Positions 39,183-47,008 of a DNA stretch of 64,000 bases are shown here, piece after piece. Both the position numbers and the translations under genes were made by a program. Within the stretch, counting starts at the first letter, position 1. Each line of letters opens with the position of its first letter. The stretch comes from Kutzneria viridogrisea (GTDB lineage Bacteria > Actinomycetota > Actinomycetes > Mycobacteriales > Pseudonocardiaceae): assembly GCA_014138725.1 (NCBI GenBank), contig JACJID010000002.1:386001-450000 (forward strand). The letters are read 5' to 3'. The notes below the pieces were generated by a model that saw nothing but the letters and a program-made list of their open reading frames with translations, did not search any database and was not told the DNA's origin.

Positions 39183-40410
39183 CGCTACCTCCGGTCAGGG
39201 CGAGTCGGCTCTCGATCACGTCGGCGGCCTTGACCGCACCTCCCGCCTCGCGGGTGTACCGCTGCATCTCGGCGACCCGCTTGCGGGTGTCCACGTCCTG
39301 CGCGAGCTCCAGCACGGCACTGCGCAGCGCCTCGGCGGTGACGGTCGCGTGTGACAGTTCGCGCGCCAGCCCCAGCTCGACCAGTCGGCGCGTGTTCAGC
39401 TTCTGCTCGGGGTGGTGCGGCACGACGACCAGCGGCACGCCGAAGTACAGGGACTCCAGCACCGTGCCCATGCCCGCCTGGCACACCAGCACCGAGGCGT
39501 GCGGCAGCACCTCCGCGTGGGTGATCCACTGGTGGACCTCGATGTTGGGCGGGATCTCGCCCAGGTCGGCCGGGTCGATCCGCCCGCCCAGGGTCATCAC
39601 CACGTGCCACGGCGCCCCGGCGAACGCGCGGATGCACTCGCGGAAGAAGTCCGGCCGGTGGTTGACGGTGGTACCCAGGGTGACCAGCACGACGGGCTTG
39701 CCGTCGGCGGGCGGCTGCCACTGGCCAGCGGAGCCGCCGTCCTGGCACGGTCCGACGAAGGCGTGGTCCTCGCCGAAGGTGTCCCCGCCGAACTGGAACT
39801 CCCTGGGCACGAACACCAGGTTGAACTCGCGCGAACCGTGGTAGAGGGCGAGCATGTCCTCCTCGCCGACCGCGTACTCCTCGGCGTGCACGCCCATCAG
39901 GCGCACGAACTCCACCAGCCCGGGGTGGTTGGGGTCCAGCGGGCCGACGTCGTCGGGTTCCTTGCCGATCAGCCGCATGCCCTCACCGCTGAGCGAGAAG
40001 TTCTCGTTGGAGGCGAAGGTCGGAATGAGCTGGACCGAGGAGCACTTGCGGCGCCAGGAGATGAAGCGGCCCGGGGCCCACAGGGTGGTGTCGTAGCCGA
40101 TCAGGTCCGGCGGGTTGGCCGCGAACTCCGCCTCGACGCCCGGTGCCACGGCCATGGACTGGTTGAGCAGTTTCACCGGCAGCCAGGCGGTCTCGTCGGC
40201 GGTGTGCCAGTCGGAGGGCGGCCCGGAGTCCAGGTGCGCCGAGTACCGCACGGGCCGGGCGCCGACCGCGGCGATCTTCTCGGCGAAGGTGTCGGTGGTG
40301 AAGCAGGTGACCTCGTGCCCGCGTCGCACGAGTTCGCCCAGCACCGGCAGGACGGGGTTGGTGTGCCCGAACGCCGGGTAGGGCATGAAGGCGATGTGCT
40401 TGCCGCTCAC
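39175..40410 (-). CDS. MGT-family (macrolide) glycosyltransferase, GT1 fold
   Basis: A 411-residue GT-B enzyme. The N-terminal acceptor half starts SGKHIAFMPYPAFGHTNPVLP, with the catalytic-base His in FGH. The C-terminal donor half has GTLGTTVNH-like and HASVLVCQAGMGTVLESLYFGVPLVVVPHHPEQ-region motifs. It resembles the OleD/OleI/YjiC group that glycosylates macrolides, either for tailoring or for self-protection. The His that usually precedes the donor-loop glycines (HxGxGS) is Gln here, while the Glu of the loop and the terminal Glu-Gln are kept. The start is a GTG that overlaps the stop of the upstream glycosyltransferase (GTGA). It is the middle gene of the rmlA-GT-GT-P450 operon. Donor and acceptor are unknown. 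Confidence 0.93.
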   Translation of the reverse strand: MSGKHIAFMPYPAFGHTNPVLPVLGELVRRGHEVTCFTTDTFAEKIAAVGARPVRYSAHLDSGPPSDWHTADETAWLPVKLLNQSMAVAPGVEAEFAANPPDLIGYDTTLWAPGRFISWRRKCSSVQLIPTFASNENFSLSGEGMRLIGKEPDDVGPLDPNHPGLVEFVRLMGVHAEEYAVGEEDMLALYHGSREFNLVFVPREFQFGGDTFGEDHAFVGPCQDGGSAGQWQPPADGKPVVLVTLGTTVNHRPDFFRECIRAFAGAPWHVVMTLGGRIDPADLGEIPPNIEVHQWITHAEVLPHASVLVCQAGMGTVLESLYFGVPLVVVPHHPEQKLNTRRLVELGLARELSHATVTAEALRSAVLELAQDVDTRKRVAEMQRYTREAGGAVKAADVIESRLALTGGSDV

Positions 40411-41621
40411 AGCTTCGCCTCGATCGCGTCGGCGGCGGCCCTGGTGCCACCGGAGTCGCGCAGGTGCTGCTGCATCTTGCGCACGGCGGCCTGGGCCTGC
40501 TCGTCGGCGGCCAATCCGTTGACGGCCTCGCGCAGCGCCTCGGGCGTGGCCTCGGTGGGCAGCACCTTGCGGCCCAAACCCAGTTCCACCAAGCGGTCCG
40601 CGACCAGGTGCTGCTCACCCAGGCGCGGCACGACCACCGGGGCGACACCGTGGTACAGCGACTCCAGCGTGCTGCCCATGCCCGCGTGGGCCAGGAAACC
40701 GCTGGCGTGTTCGAGCACCGACAGCTGCGGCACCCAGGAGTGCACCTCGAAGTTGTCCGGCAGCGGGGCCAGTTCCTCGGGCTTGACCTGCGTGCCGATC
40801 GCCATGACCACGTGCCAGGGCTGGTCGGTGAAGGCCTGCACGCAGTTGCGGTAGAACTGCGTGCGGTTCTCGTAACCGTGGCTGCCCATGGTGATCAGCA
40901 GCACCGGCTTGCCGTCACCGGGCGGGGTCCACCGCCCGTCGCGGACCCCGTCGCCCAGCGAGGAACCGACGAAGTGGAACGTCTCGTCGAAGGTCTCCGC
41001 GCCGAGCTGGAACTGCCTGGGCACGAACACGATGGTCGAGTCCGGACCGGTGACGTTGAACTCCTCCATGGACAGCTCGGGAAAGCCCTGTGCCGCCATG
41101 GTTTCCGCGTAGGTCGTGGCCAGGCGCGCGAACGCGGGGTGCGCCGGGTCGATGACGATCGTGCTGGTCTCGGCCAGCTTCGCGTAGGGGCTGTACTGAG
41201 CGTTGGCCGCGAAGGTGGTGCAGGTCATGACGCCCGGCCTGCCCCACTTCTTGGCCAGCAGCCGACCCGTGTGGTGCGCGTACTGGTCGTACACCACCAG
41301 GTCCGGCCGCTGCGCCCCGAAGTGCTCCTCCGCGGCCGCCAGCGGGGCGAAGCCCTCCAGCAGCTGGAACAGGATGGCCACCGCCGCGTCGTCGCCGGTG
41401 GGTTCCTCGGGAATCGGCGTGTCCTCCCAGGACTCCGGCGCCTCGGACTGGTACAGCAGCACCGTCGCCCCGGTCGCGGCCACCGCGTCGGCGTAGGGCT
41501 TGGTGACCGCGTAGGTCACCTGGTGTCCCCTGCGCACCAGCTCGGCCACTACCGGAAGGGACGGGTTGAAGTGTCCGTGCGCCGGGTAGTTGAAGAACAG
41601 GATGTGGCCGCCGTCGGCCAT
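40407..41621 (-). CDS. MGT-family (macrolide) glycosyltransferase, GT1 fold
   Basis: A 404-residue GT-B enzyme. It begins MADGGHILFFNYPAHGHFNP with the catalytic His in HGH, and it keeps the complete donor loop AHAGMGSTLESLYHGV followed by PRLGEQ. Of the MGT-type enzymes in the window it is closest to the textbook pattern, so it is likely a true NDP-sugar transferase. The ATG at 41621 is chosen over an in-frame start 144 nt upstream because GGGGAG lies 8 nt before it and the family starts here. It lies 23 nt behind rmlA and overlaps the next glycosyltransferase, which suggests the two may act one after the other. Confidence 0.94.
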   Translation of the reverse strand: MADGGHILFFNYPAHGHFNPSLPVVAELVRRGHQVTYAVTKPYADAVAATGATVLLYQSEAPESWEDTPIPEEPTGDDAAVAILFQLLEGFAPLAAAEEHFGAQRPDLVVYDQYAHHTGRLLAKKWGRPGVMTCTTFAANAQYSPYAKLAETSTIVIDPAHPAFARLATTYAETMAAQGFPELSMEEFNVTGPDSTIVFVPRQFQLGAETFDETFHFVGSSLGDGVRDGRWTPPGDGKPVLLITMGSHGYENRTQFYRNCVQAFTDQPWHVVMAIGTQVKPEELAPLPDNFEVHSWVPQLSVLEHASGFLAHAGMGSTLESLYHGVAPVVVPRLGEQHLVADRLVELGLGRKVLPTEATPEALREAVNGLAADEQAQAAVRKMQQHLRDSGGTRAAADAIEAKL

Positions 41622-41644
41622 GCCGACTCCCCTCGTGAAGTGGT

Positions 41645-42511
41645 TCAGGCGCTGGCGATGCTCATCAGGTACTTGCCGTAGCCCGACTTCGCCAGCTTCT
41701 CGCCGAGCAGATAGCAGTCCTGCTTGCTGATGAAGCCCATGCGCATCGCGATCTCCTCCAGGCACGCGATGCCCACGCCCTGCCGGTGCTGCAACACCTG
41801 CACGTACTGCGCGGCGTCGATCAGCGAGTCGTGCGTTCCGGTGTCCAGCCAGGCGAAGCCGCGGCCCAGGTCGACGACCTTGGCCCTGCCCTGCGCCTGG
41901 TAGGCGCGGATCACGTCGGTGATCTCCAGCTCCCCGCGGGCGGAGGGCTTGAGCCCCTTGGCGATCTGCACGACCTCGTTGTCGAAGAAGTACAGACCGG
42001 TGATCGCCCGGTTGCTGCGCGGCTGGGTGGGCTTCTCCTCGATGGAGATCAGCTTGCCCTGCTCGTCCACCTCGCCGACCCCGTAGCGCTCGGGGTCCGA
42101 CACCGGGTAACCGAACAGGGTGCAGCCGTCGAGCTGCTGGGCGGTGCGCTCCAGGATCTCGGAGAACCCGGGACCGTGGAACACGTTGTCGCCCAGGATC
42201 AACGCGGCGGAGTCGTCGCCGATGTGCTCGGCGCCGATGATGAACGCCTCGGGCAGGCCGTTGGGCGAGGGCTGCACCGCGTAGTCGATCCGGATGCCCA
42301 GTTCCGAGCCGTCACCGAGCAGTCGCTGGAACAGCGGCAGGTCGGTGGGGGTGGAGATGAGCAGGATCTCGCGGATGTTCGCGAGCATCAGCACCGACAG
42401 CGGGTAGTAGACCATCGGTTTGTCGTAGACGGGGATCAACTGCTTCGACACCCCGAGTGTGGCCGGGTGCAGCCTGGTTCCGCTGCCCCCGGCGAGCACG
42501 ATTCCCTTCAC
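41645..42511 (-). CDS. rmlA: Glucose-1-phosphate thymidylyltransferase (dTDP-glucose synthase)
   Basis: Couples glucose-1-phosphate with dTTP to make dTDP-glucose, the first step to all dTDP-deoxysugars. It has 288 residues, the standard length of the short RmlA group. It carries the nucleotide-binding motif [17 protein letters not shown], the [12 protein letters not shown] substrate motif, the metal-site region [10 protein letters not shown], and EEKPTQP with ITGLYFFD. The start is GTG with a modest AGGT upstream. It heads the minus-strand tailoring operon and, together with the 4,6-dehydratase at 59917, supplies the common precursor of the sugars built in the right half of the window. Confidence 0.97.
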   Translation of the reverse strand: MKGIVLAGGSGTRLHPATLGVSKQLIPVYDKPMVYYPLSVLMLANIREILLISTPTDLPLFQRLLGDGSELGIRIDYAVQPSPNGLPEAFIIGAEHIGDDSAALILGDNVFHGPGFSEILERTAQQLDGCTLFGYPVSDPERYGVGEVDEQGKLISIEEKPTQPRSNRAITGLYFFDNEVVQIAKGLKPSARGELEITDVIRAYQAQGRAKVVDLGRGFAWLDTGTHDSLIDAAQYVQVLQHRQGVGIACLEEIAMRMGFISKQDCYLLGEKLAKSGYGKYLMSIASA

Positions 42512-42633
42512 TGCGGGTACCTACTTCTCGGTCGACAACACGTGTGCACGTCGAACCCGACCAACCTGGGTCCGGCGCCTGCATCATGTCCGCCGGTGAC
42601 GCAAGGCGGGACGGGCTAGCAGCCGGGTACTGG

Positions 42634-44430
42634 TCAAATCCCCACAGGTGCCTCGACCTCGTCCTCGGCAGCGGCGGGCGTGACCCCGGCGATGCGCAGG
42701 GCCAGCACCAGCTCGCGGTACAGCTCGTCGGCCTCGAACAGCTCGTTGTGCGTGCCGCGGGCGCGCACGCGGCCCTTCTCCAGCAGGAAGATCTGGTCGG
42801 CGTCGATCACCGTGGACAGCCGGTGCGCGATGGTCACGACGGCGCCATTGCTGGAGATGCGCGTGATCGCCTCCTGGATCGCCGACTCGGTGAGCCCGTC
42901 CAGCTGCGCGGTGGCCTCGTCCAGCAGCAGGATCTCCGGCTCGCTCACCAGCGCGCGGGCCAGTGCGATGCGCTGCCGCTCGCCGCCGGAGATCGCCGCG
43001 CCGAACATCGGCGTGTCCAGGCCCTGCTCCAGCTGGCGGACCCGCTCCTCGAGGCGCACCGTGCGCAGGGCAGTCCAGAGGGCTTCCTCGTCGGCGTCGG
43101 CGTGGGTGTAGAGCAGGTTCTCGCGCAGGGTCCCGGGCAGCAGCGGGGCGTCCTGCTCCACGTAGACGATGCGCTTGCGCACGTCCTCAAGGGACCACTG
43201 GTCGAACGGGATGCCGTCCAGGGTCAGCTCGCCGTGCTCGGGCTGAAGGAAGCGCAGCATGAGGGAGAACATGGTGGTCTTGCCCGCGCCGGAGGGCCCG
43301 ACGATGGCCACGTGCCCGGTGCGCGGGATCTCGATGTTGATCCCGCTGACGGTCGGGTCCCCGCCGGGGGCGTAGCGGGCGGTGACGTCCCGGAAGGACA
43401 GCACGGTGCCGGAGGGGTCCCCGCCCTCGGGCTTGCCGGTGACGGCGTCGGCGGGCTCGATCTGCATGGCGTCGACCTCGCGGATGCGCGCGGCGGCGGC
43501 GACGCCCGACTGGAGCTGGCCGATCGTGGTGGTCAGGGTGGACACCGGCTCGGCGACCTGGAAGGCGTAGAGCAGGAAGGCGACCAGGCTGGACACCGCC
43601 AGCGCGCCCGCGCCGACCCGCCAGGCGCCGATCGCCAGGATGACCAGGATGGCCAGCCGCATGCCCATGCCCGCGGTGGTGAAGGCGATCGCCTCGATGC
43701 CGACGGCCCTGACCGCCTGACGCTTGGACTCCTTGGCCTCGGCCAGGATCCGGTCGCTCTCCCGGCTCTCGGCGCGGCTGGCCTTGACCGTGCGGATGGC
43801 GCGCAGCGCACCCTCCAGCGCGCCGCCCAGCCTGCCGACGGCGGCCTGCGCGCGCTCCTGGGCGGCGGCCATCTTCGGCATCAGGATGGCCACCGCGATG
43901 CCCACGCCGCCCAGCGCGGCGAAGGTGCAGGCCAGCAGCACCCAGTCCAGCAGGCCCATCGCGACCAGGGAGCCGAGCAGGGCGATGGAGCCGTTGAACA
44001 GCTCCACCACGCTGGAGGCGGCGGCCTGCCGCAGCAGCACGGTGTCGGAGGTGACGCGGGTGACCAGTTCACCGCTGGAGCGGGAGGTCAGCTCGCCGAC
44101 GCGGACCCGGAACAGCCTGCGCACCATGGAGCTGCGGGCGTCCAGCACGATCTGCTCGGCCAGCCGCCCCAGCAGCACCCACTCCCCCAGCGCGAAGAAG
44201 GCGCCGGCGATGAGCAGCGTGACCAGGGTGATCACCGGGCCGTCGATCGAGGCGTTGACCCCGAAGCCGTCCAGCACCGACTTGGTGACCAGCGGGGTGG
44301 CCAGCGAGGTCAGCGTGGTGCCCAGACCTAACAGGAAGCCGAGGAACAGGCGCAGGCGGTGCGGGCGGATGAAGGTCCACATCGTGCGCAGGTTCTGCCA
44401 GCGCTCGGGGGGAGGGGTCTGCTCGGACAT
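42634..44430 (-). CDS. ABC exporter, full half-transporter (TMD-NBD fusion), likely self-resistance or product export
   Basis: A 598-residue MsbA/Sav1866-type protein that should act as a homodimer. The N-terminal half has hydrophobic segments consistent with six helices (about 25-300). The ATPase domain has Walker A GPSGAGKTT (about 377), signature ISGGERQRIAL (about 480), Walker B ILLLDEAT (about 502) and the H-loop AHRLST. The ATG at 44430 is preferred over the ATG at 44448 because AAGGGA lies 9 nt upstream. The gene is divergent from a TetR regulator, with a dyad between them overlapping its putative -35. This is the classic layout of a drug-inducible exporter. It may export the mature glycoside or a protected form. 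Confidence 0.94.
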   Translation of the reverse strand: MSEQTPPPERWQNLRTMWTFIRPHRLRLFLGFLLGLGTTLTSLATPLVTKSVLDGFGVNASIDGPVITLVTLLIAGAFFALGEWVLLGRLAEQIVLDARSSMVRRLFRVRVGELTSRSSGELVTRVTSDTVLLRQAAASSVVELFNGSIALLGSLVAMGLLDWVLLACTFAALGGVGIAVAILMPKMAAAQERAQAAVGRLGGALEGALRAIRTVKASRAESRESDRILAEAKESKRQAVRAVGIEAIAFTTAGMGMRLAILVILAIGAWRVGAGALAVSSLVAFLLYAFQVAEPVSTLTTTIGQLQSGVAAAARIREVDAMQIEPADAVTGKPEGGDPSGTVLSFRDVTARYAPGGDPTVSGINIEIPRTGHVAIVGPSGAGKTTMFSLMLRFLQPEHGELTLDGIPFDQWSLEDVRKRIVYVEQDAPLLPGTLRENLLYTHADADEEALWTALRTVRLEERVRQLEQGLDTPMFGAAISGGERQRIALARALVSEPEILLLDEATAQLDGLTESAIQEAITRISSNGAVVTIAHRLSTVIDADQIFLLEKGRVRARGTHNELFEADELYRELVLALRIAGVTPAAAEDEVEAPVGI

Positions 44431-44468
44431 CTCGGCTGTTCCCTTCATGGAACCTGGTGTCGAACGCG

Positions 44469-44497
44469 AACGTAGCAGAATGGGACATCAGTGTCCC
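44469..44497 (-). promoter_or_regulatory. Putative promoter of the ABC exporter gene
   Basis: On the minus strand GGGACA (44497-44492) and TACGTT (44474-44469) are separated by 17 bp and lie 40-70 bp ahead of the exporter start. The -35 element is the left arm of the dyad at 44479-44500, so a repressor bound there would block the polymerase. Assigned from spacing and sequence only. Confidence 0.45.
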
Positions 44498-44500
44498 GTT
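44479..44500. promoter_or_regulatory. Putative TetR operator, dyad GGGACA-n4-TGTCCC
   Basis: Nine-base arms AATGGGACA and TGTCCCGTT around TCAG match with one mismatch; the inner six bases of each arm are perfect. A further half-site, GGTCCCGTT, follows at 44513-44521 on the TetR side. The dyad lies in the 120-bp gap between the divergent exporter and TetR genes, the usual place for an autoregulatory TetR operator. Confidence 0.6.
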
Positions 44501-44550
44501 TTTGGTGATCCAGGTCCCGTTTCGGTGCACTCATGGACTACTGTGGCCCC

Positions 44551-45123
44551 ATGCCGAGCAAGACGGAGCCGGAGTCGAGCACCCGCAGCCGCACCCGCCG
44601 CGCGATCCTGGACGCCGCGCTGGAGCTGCTCAGCCAGCGCCCCGGCACCTCGCTGGGCGAGATCGCCGAGGCCGCGGGCGTGGGCCGCAGCACCCTGCAC
44701 CGGTACTTCTCGGAACGGTCCGAGCTGATCGCCGCCATCGCGGGCGATGCCGTGGACAAGCTCACCAGCGGGGTGGCCGAGGCCGCGCTGAACCAGGGCA
44801 CGCCGGTGGAGGCACTGCGCCGCGTGGTGCACGTCTACTTCGAGTTCGGCCCCGTGCTGCTGTTCCTGGTCAGCGAACCCCAGGTCAGCACCGAGATCGT
44901 CACCGGCATCGAGACCGCCGACGTGCCCGTGCTGGAGCTGATCCAGCGCGGTCAGCGCGAAGGGTACTTCGACAGCTCGGTGAGCGCCCAGTGGATCAGC
45001 CGGGTGCTGGGCTGGATGGTGCACGCGGGCAGCGAGTCGGTGCGCGAAGGTGAGCTGACCCGCTTCGAGGCCGTGGAAACCGTGATCCGCACCCTGGAGC
45101 GCGGGGTCGTGTCCGCGGGCTGA
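44551..45123 (+). CDS. TetR-family transcriptional regulator
   Basis: A 190-residue regulator with an N-terminal helix-turn-helix (RRAILDAALELL, then SLGEIAEAAGVGRSTLHRYF) and a ligand-binding C-terminal part with no recognised subfamily. It is divergent from the ABC exporter and probably represses both genes until the product or an intermediate binds. The ATG at 44551 is preferred over the ATG at 44533. The best -10-like hexamer (TACTGT, 44539-44544) lies between the two, which would place the transcript start at or next to the 44551 ATG, so the mRNA may be leaderless. Immediately behind the stop codon a periodic repeat array begins. Confidence 0.9.
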   Translation: MPSKTEPESSTRSRTRRAILDAALELLSQRPGTSLGEIAEAAGVGRSTLHRYFSERSELIAAIAGDAVDKLTSGVAEAALNQGTPVEALRRVVHVYFEFGPVLLFLVSEPQVSTEIVTGIETADVPVLELIQRGQREGYFDSSVSAQWISRVLGWMVHAGSESVREGELTRFEAVETVIRTLERGVVSAG

Positions 45124-45124
45124 C

Positions 45125-45261
45125 CGGGACTCGCGCACGGCTGAGCGGGACTCGCCGTCGGCTGACCGGGACTCGCGCGTGGCTGGGGGCGGGACTCGCC
45201 GTCGGCTGACCGGGACTCGCGCATGGCTGGGCGGGACTCACGCGCCTGTGGACGGGACTCG
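45125..45261 (+). repeat. Seven-copy CGGGACTCG array, 21-bp period
   Basis: Copies start at 45125, 45146, 45167, 45190, 45211, 45232 and 45253, so the steps are 21, 21, 23, 21, 21, 21. The sixth copy ends in A. The 11-12 bp between copies also share wording (variants of CCGTCGGCTGA). The array begins 2 bp after the TetR stop codon. With the facing array at 45298 it fills the 378-bp gap before the next gene. No gene, tRNA or clear promoter is visible in that gap. Confidence 0.9.
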
Positions 45262-45297
45262 CCGGGTGGGGGCGCGCGACGTGCCCACCACCACCGG

Positions 45298-45432
45298 CGT
45301 GTCCCGCTCTGGGTAGCGCGAGTCCCGCCGTGGGTAGCGCGAGTCCCGGCCTGGGGTACGCGAGTCCCGGCCTCCAGCACGCGAGTCCCGCTCTGGAACC
45401 CGCGAATCCCGCTCCCCCGATCCCGAGTCCCG
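45298..45432 (-). repeat. Seven-copy inverted CGAGTCCCG array, exact 21-bp period
   Basis: Copies start at 45298, 45319, 45340, 45361, 45382, 45403 and 45424, exactly 21 bp apart each time. The first (CGTGTCCCG) and sixth (CGAATCCCG) are one-base variants. The 9-mer is the reverse complement of the one in the array at 45125-45261, so two seven-copy arrays face each other across about 36 bp. Confidence 0.9.
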
Positions 45433-45501
45433 TCCTGGGGAAATCCCCACTCCTGAGCTGGTTCGCTTCGCCCGCGCGGCCCGTGCCGCCAAGCTGCTGG
45501 G

Positions 45502-46722
45502 GTGCGGCACATCGCGTACTTCAGCTTCGCCGGGTACGGCCACATCGCGCCCTCGCTGCCGGTGGTCACCGAACTGATCCGTCGCGGGCACCGGGTCACC
45601 TACAGCGTGGCCGAGCGCTACGCCGACCTGGTCGCGGCCACGGGCGCGCGGGTGCTGACCTACCCCTCCACGTTCCCGGAGCGGATCGGCCACATCGAGA
45701 CGGCCGACGACGGGGCCCGGTTCATCGCCCAACTGCTGGCCGAGGACTTCACCCCGCTGCGCAAGGCGATCACCGAACTGGCCGCCGACCCGCCGGACGT
45801 GGTCGTGCACGACACGATCGTGCCGCTGGCCGCCCGCGTGGTCGCCAAGCACTTCGACCGGCCGGTCATCCGCGCGTACCCGGTCTTCGCCGAGATCGAC
45901 GGGGAGCTGCCCGGTGGGCCGAAGACCGACCCGCAGCACCCGGCGGCCACCACCCCGTCCGAGCAGGAACCGCCGGAGGTCGTGGCGTTCCGGCAGTGGA
46001 TGGACGCCGAGATCGACGTGCTCGTGGAGCAGCACGGGGTGGCGCCCGAGGCGTTCGAGCACGCCTTCGTCGACGGCCTGGAAGACCTGAACCTGCTCTA
46101 CATGCCGCGCTCGTTCCAGTACGGCGGCGAGCTGTTCGACGACAGCCACGTCTTCGTCGGCCCACCGATTCCCGAGCCGGTGCCCGCGAAGGTGTGGCGG
46201 CGCCCCGACGACGGCCTGCCCGTCGCGGTGATCACCGCCAGCACCTCGACCGAGTACCCGCTGGAGTTCTTCCGCGCCGCCGCCGAGGCGTTCGCGGAGC
46301 TGCCGTACCACGCGGTGCTGACCCTGGGGCGCGGCATCGACCCAGCCGAACTGGGCCCGCTCGCGCCCAACGTCGAGGCGTTCCAGTGGCTGCCGCACGC
46401 CGAGGTGCTGCCCGACACCGAGCTGTACGTGTGCCAGGCGGGCATCACGGGCATCATGGCGGCGCTCAGCCACGGCGCGGCGGTCATCTCGGTGCCCTCG
46501 GTGACCGACGAGCAGATCGCCGAGTCGGTGCGGGTCGAGCAGCTGGGGCTGGGACGGATGATCCGCCCTGAGGAGCTGACCGCGCAGTCGCTGCGGTCCA
46601 CCGTGCTGGAGATCGCGCGGGACAACGGGGTGCGGTCCGCCGTGCAGGACATGCAGCGGCAGATCAAGGAGGCCGGTGGCGCGATCGCCGCCGCCGACCA
46701 GATCCTGTCGAAAGTCCGGTGA
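45502..46722 (+). CDS. MGT-family glycosyltransferase with a divergent donor loop
   Basis: A 406-residue GT-B protein starting MRHIAYFSFAGYGHIAPSLP; the catalytic-base His (YGH) is kept. The donor loop that in relatives reads HxGMGSxxE is VCQAGITGIMAALSHGAA here. The His is Gln, the GMGS glycine/serine pattern is broken and the Glu is Ala; the later D-E-Q (PSVTDEQ) remains. It may use another donor or be impaired. The start is the GTG at 45502, the only suitable in-frame start, and has no good Shine-Dalgarno sequence. It stands alone between two periodic repeat arrays and converges with the glycosyltransferase at 47009. Overall fold and family are certain; activity is not. Confidence 0.88.
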   Translation: MRHIAYFSFAGYGHIAPSLPVVTELIRRGHRVTYSVAERYADLVAATGARVLTYPSTFPERIGHIETADDGARFIAQLLAEDFTPLRKAITELAADPPDVVVHDTIVPLAARVVAKHFDRPVIRAYPVFAEIDGELPGGPKTDPQHPAATTPSEQEPPEVVAFRQWMDAEIDVLVEQHGVAPEAFEHAFVDGLEDLNLLYMPRSFQYGGELFDDSHVFVGPPIPEPVPAKVWRRPDDGLPVAVITASTSTEYPLEFFRAAAEAFAELPYHAVLTLGRGIDPAELGPLAPNVEAFQWLPHAEVLPDTELYVCQAGITGIMAALSHGAAVISVPSVTDEQIAESVRVEQLGLGRMIRPEELTAQSLRSTVLEIARDNGVRSAVQDMQRQIKEAGGAIAAADQILSKVR

Positions 46723-46729
46723 CGCACGG

Positions 46730-46903
46730 CGAGTCCCGCCCACACGCAGCTGAGTCCCGCTCTGCCAATGGCCAAGGCCGACGGCAGCGCGGGATTCGCT
46801 TGCCCCAAACCGGGACTCATGCTCCCCTGGGCGGGACTCGCGTACCCCAGACCGGGACTCGCACGCCCCAGACCGGGACTCGCGTCCCCCAGAGCGGGAC
46901 TCG
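46730..46903. repeat. Eight-copy CGGGACTCG-family array, 21-bp period, with one orientation switch
   Basis: Two copies in CGAGTCCCG orientation start at 46730 and 46751 (the second is TGAGTCCCG). Six in CGGGACTCG orientation start at 46790, 46811, 46832, 46853, 46874 and 46895, exactly 21 bp apart. The array starts 8 bp after the stop codon of the preceding glycosyltransferase. Confidence 0.9.
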
Positions 46904-46921
46904 CACACGGCTCCGGAACGT

Positions 46922-47004
46922 CCGACACGCCGTACACGAAGCGCCGACACGCGGGGGTCAGGACCTCAACCCCGCGTGTCGGCGCTTGCGGTACGGCGTG
47001 TCGG
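46922..47004. terminator. Long hairpin built from the 22-bp-period CCGACACGC repeat, likely bidirectional terminator
   Basis: CCGACACGC copies at 46922 and 46944 (22 bp apart) face GCGTGTCGG copies at 46974 and 46996 (22 bp apart). The inner arms 46939-46956 and 46970-46987 pair perfectly over 18 bp around a short loop. The outer 14-base arms (46922-46935 with 46991-47004) also pair. It lies between two convergent glycosyltransferase genes and ends 4 bp from the stop of the second. Confidence 0.8.
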
Positions 47005-47008
47005 CGTG

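Noticed and set aside
41622-41765. N-terminal extension of the glycosyltransferase at 40407 (start at 41765)
   Set aside because: The extra 48 residues overlap rmlA, do not resemble the family, and a good ribosome binding site lies before the ATG at 41621.
45125-45432. CRISPR array
   Set aside because: The constant part is only about 9 bp, the intervals are 11-12 bp, orientation flips halfway, and there are no cas genes. Repeat and spacer lengths do not fit any CRISPR type.
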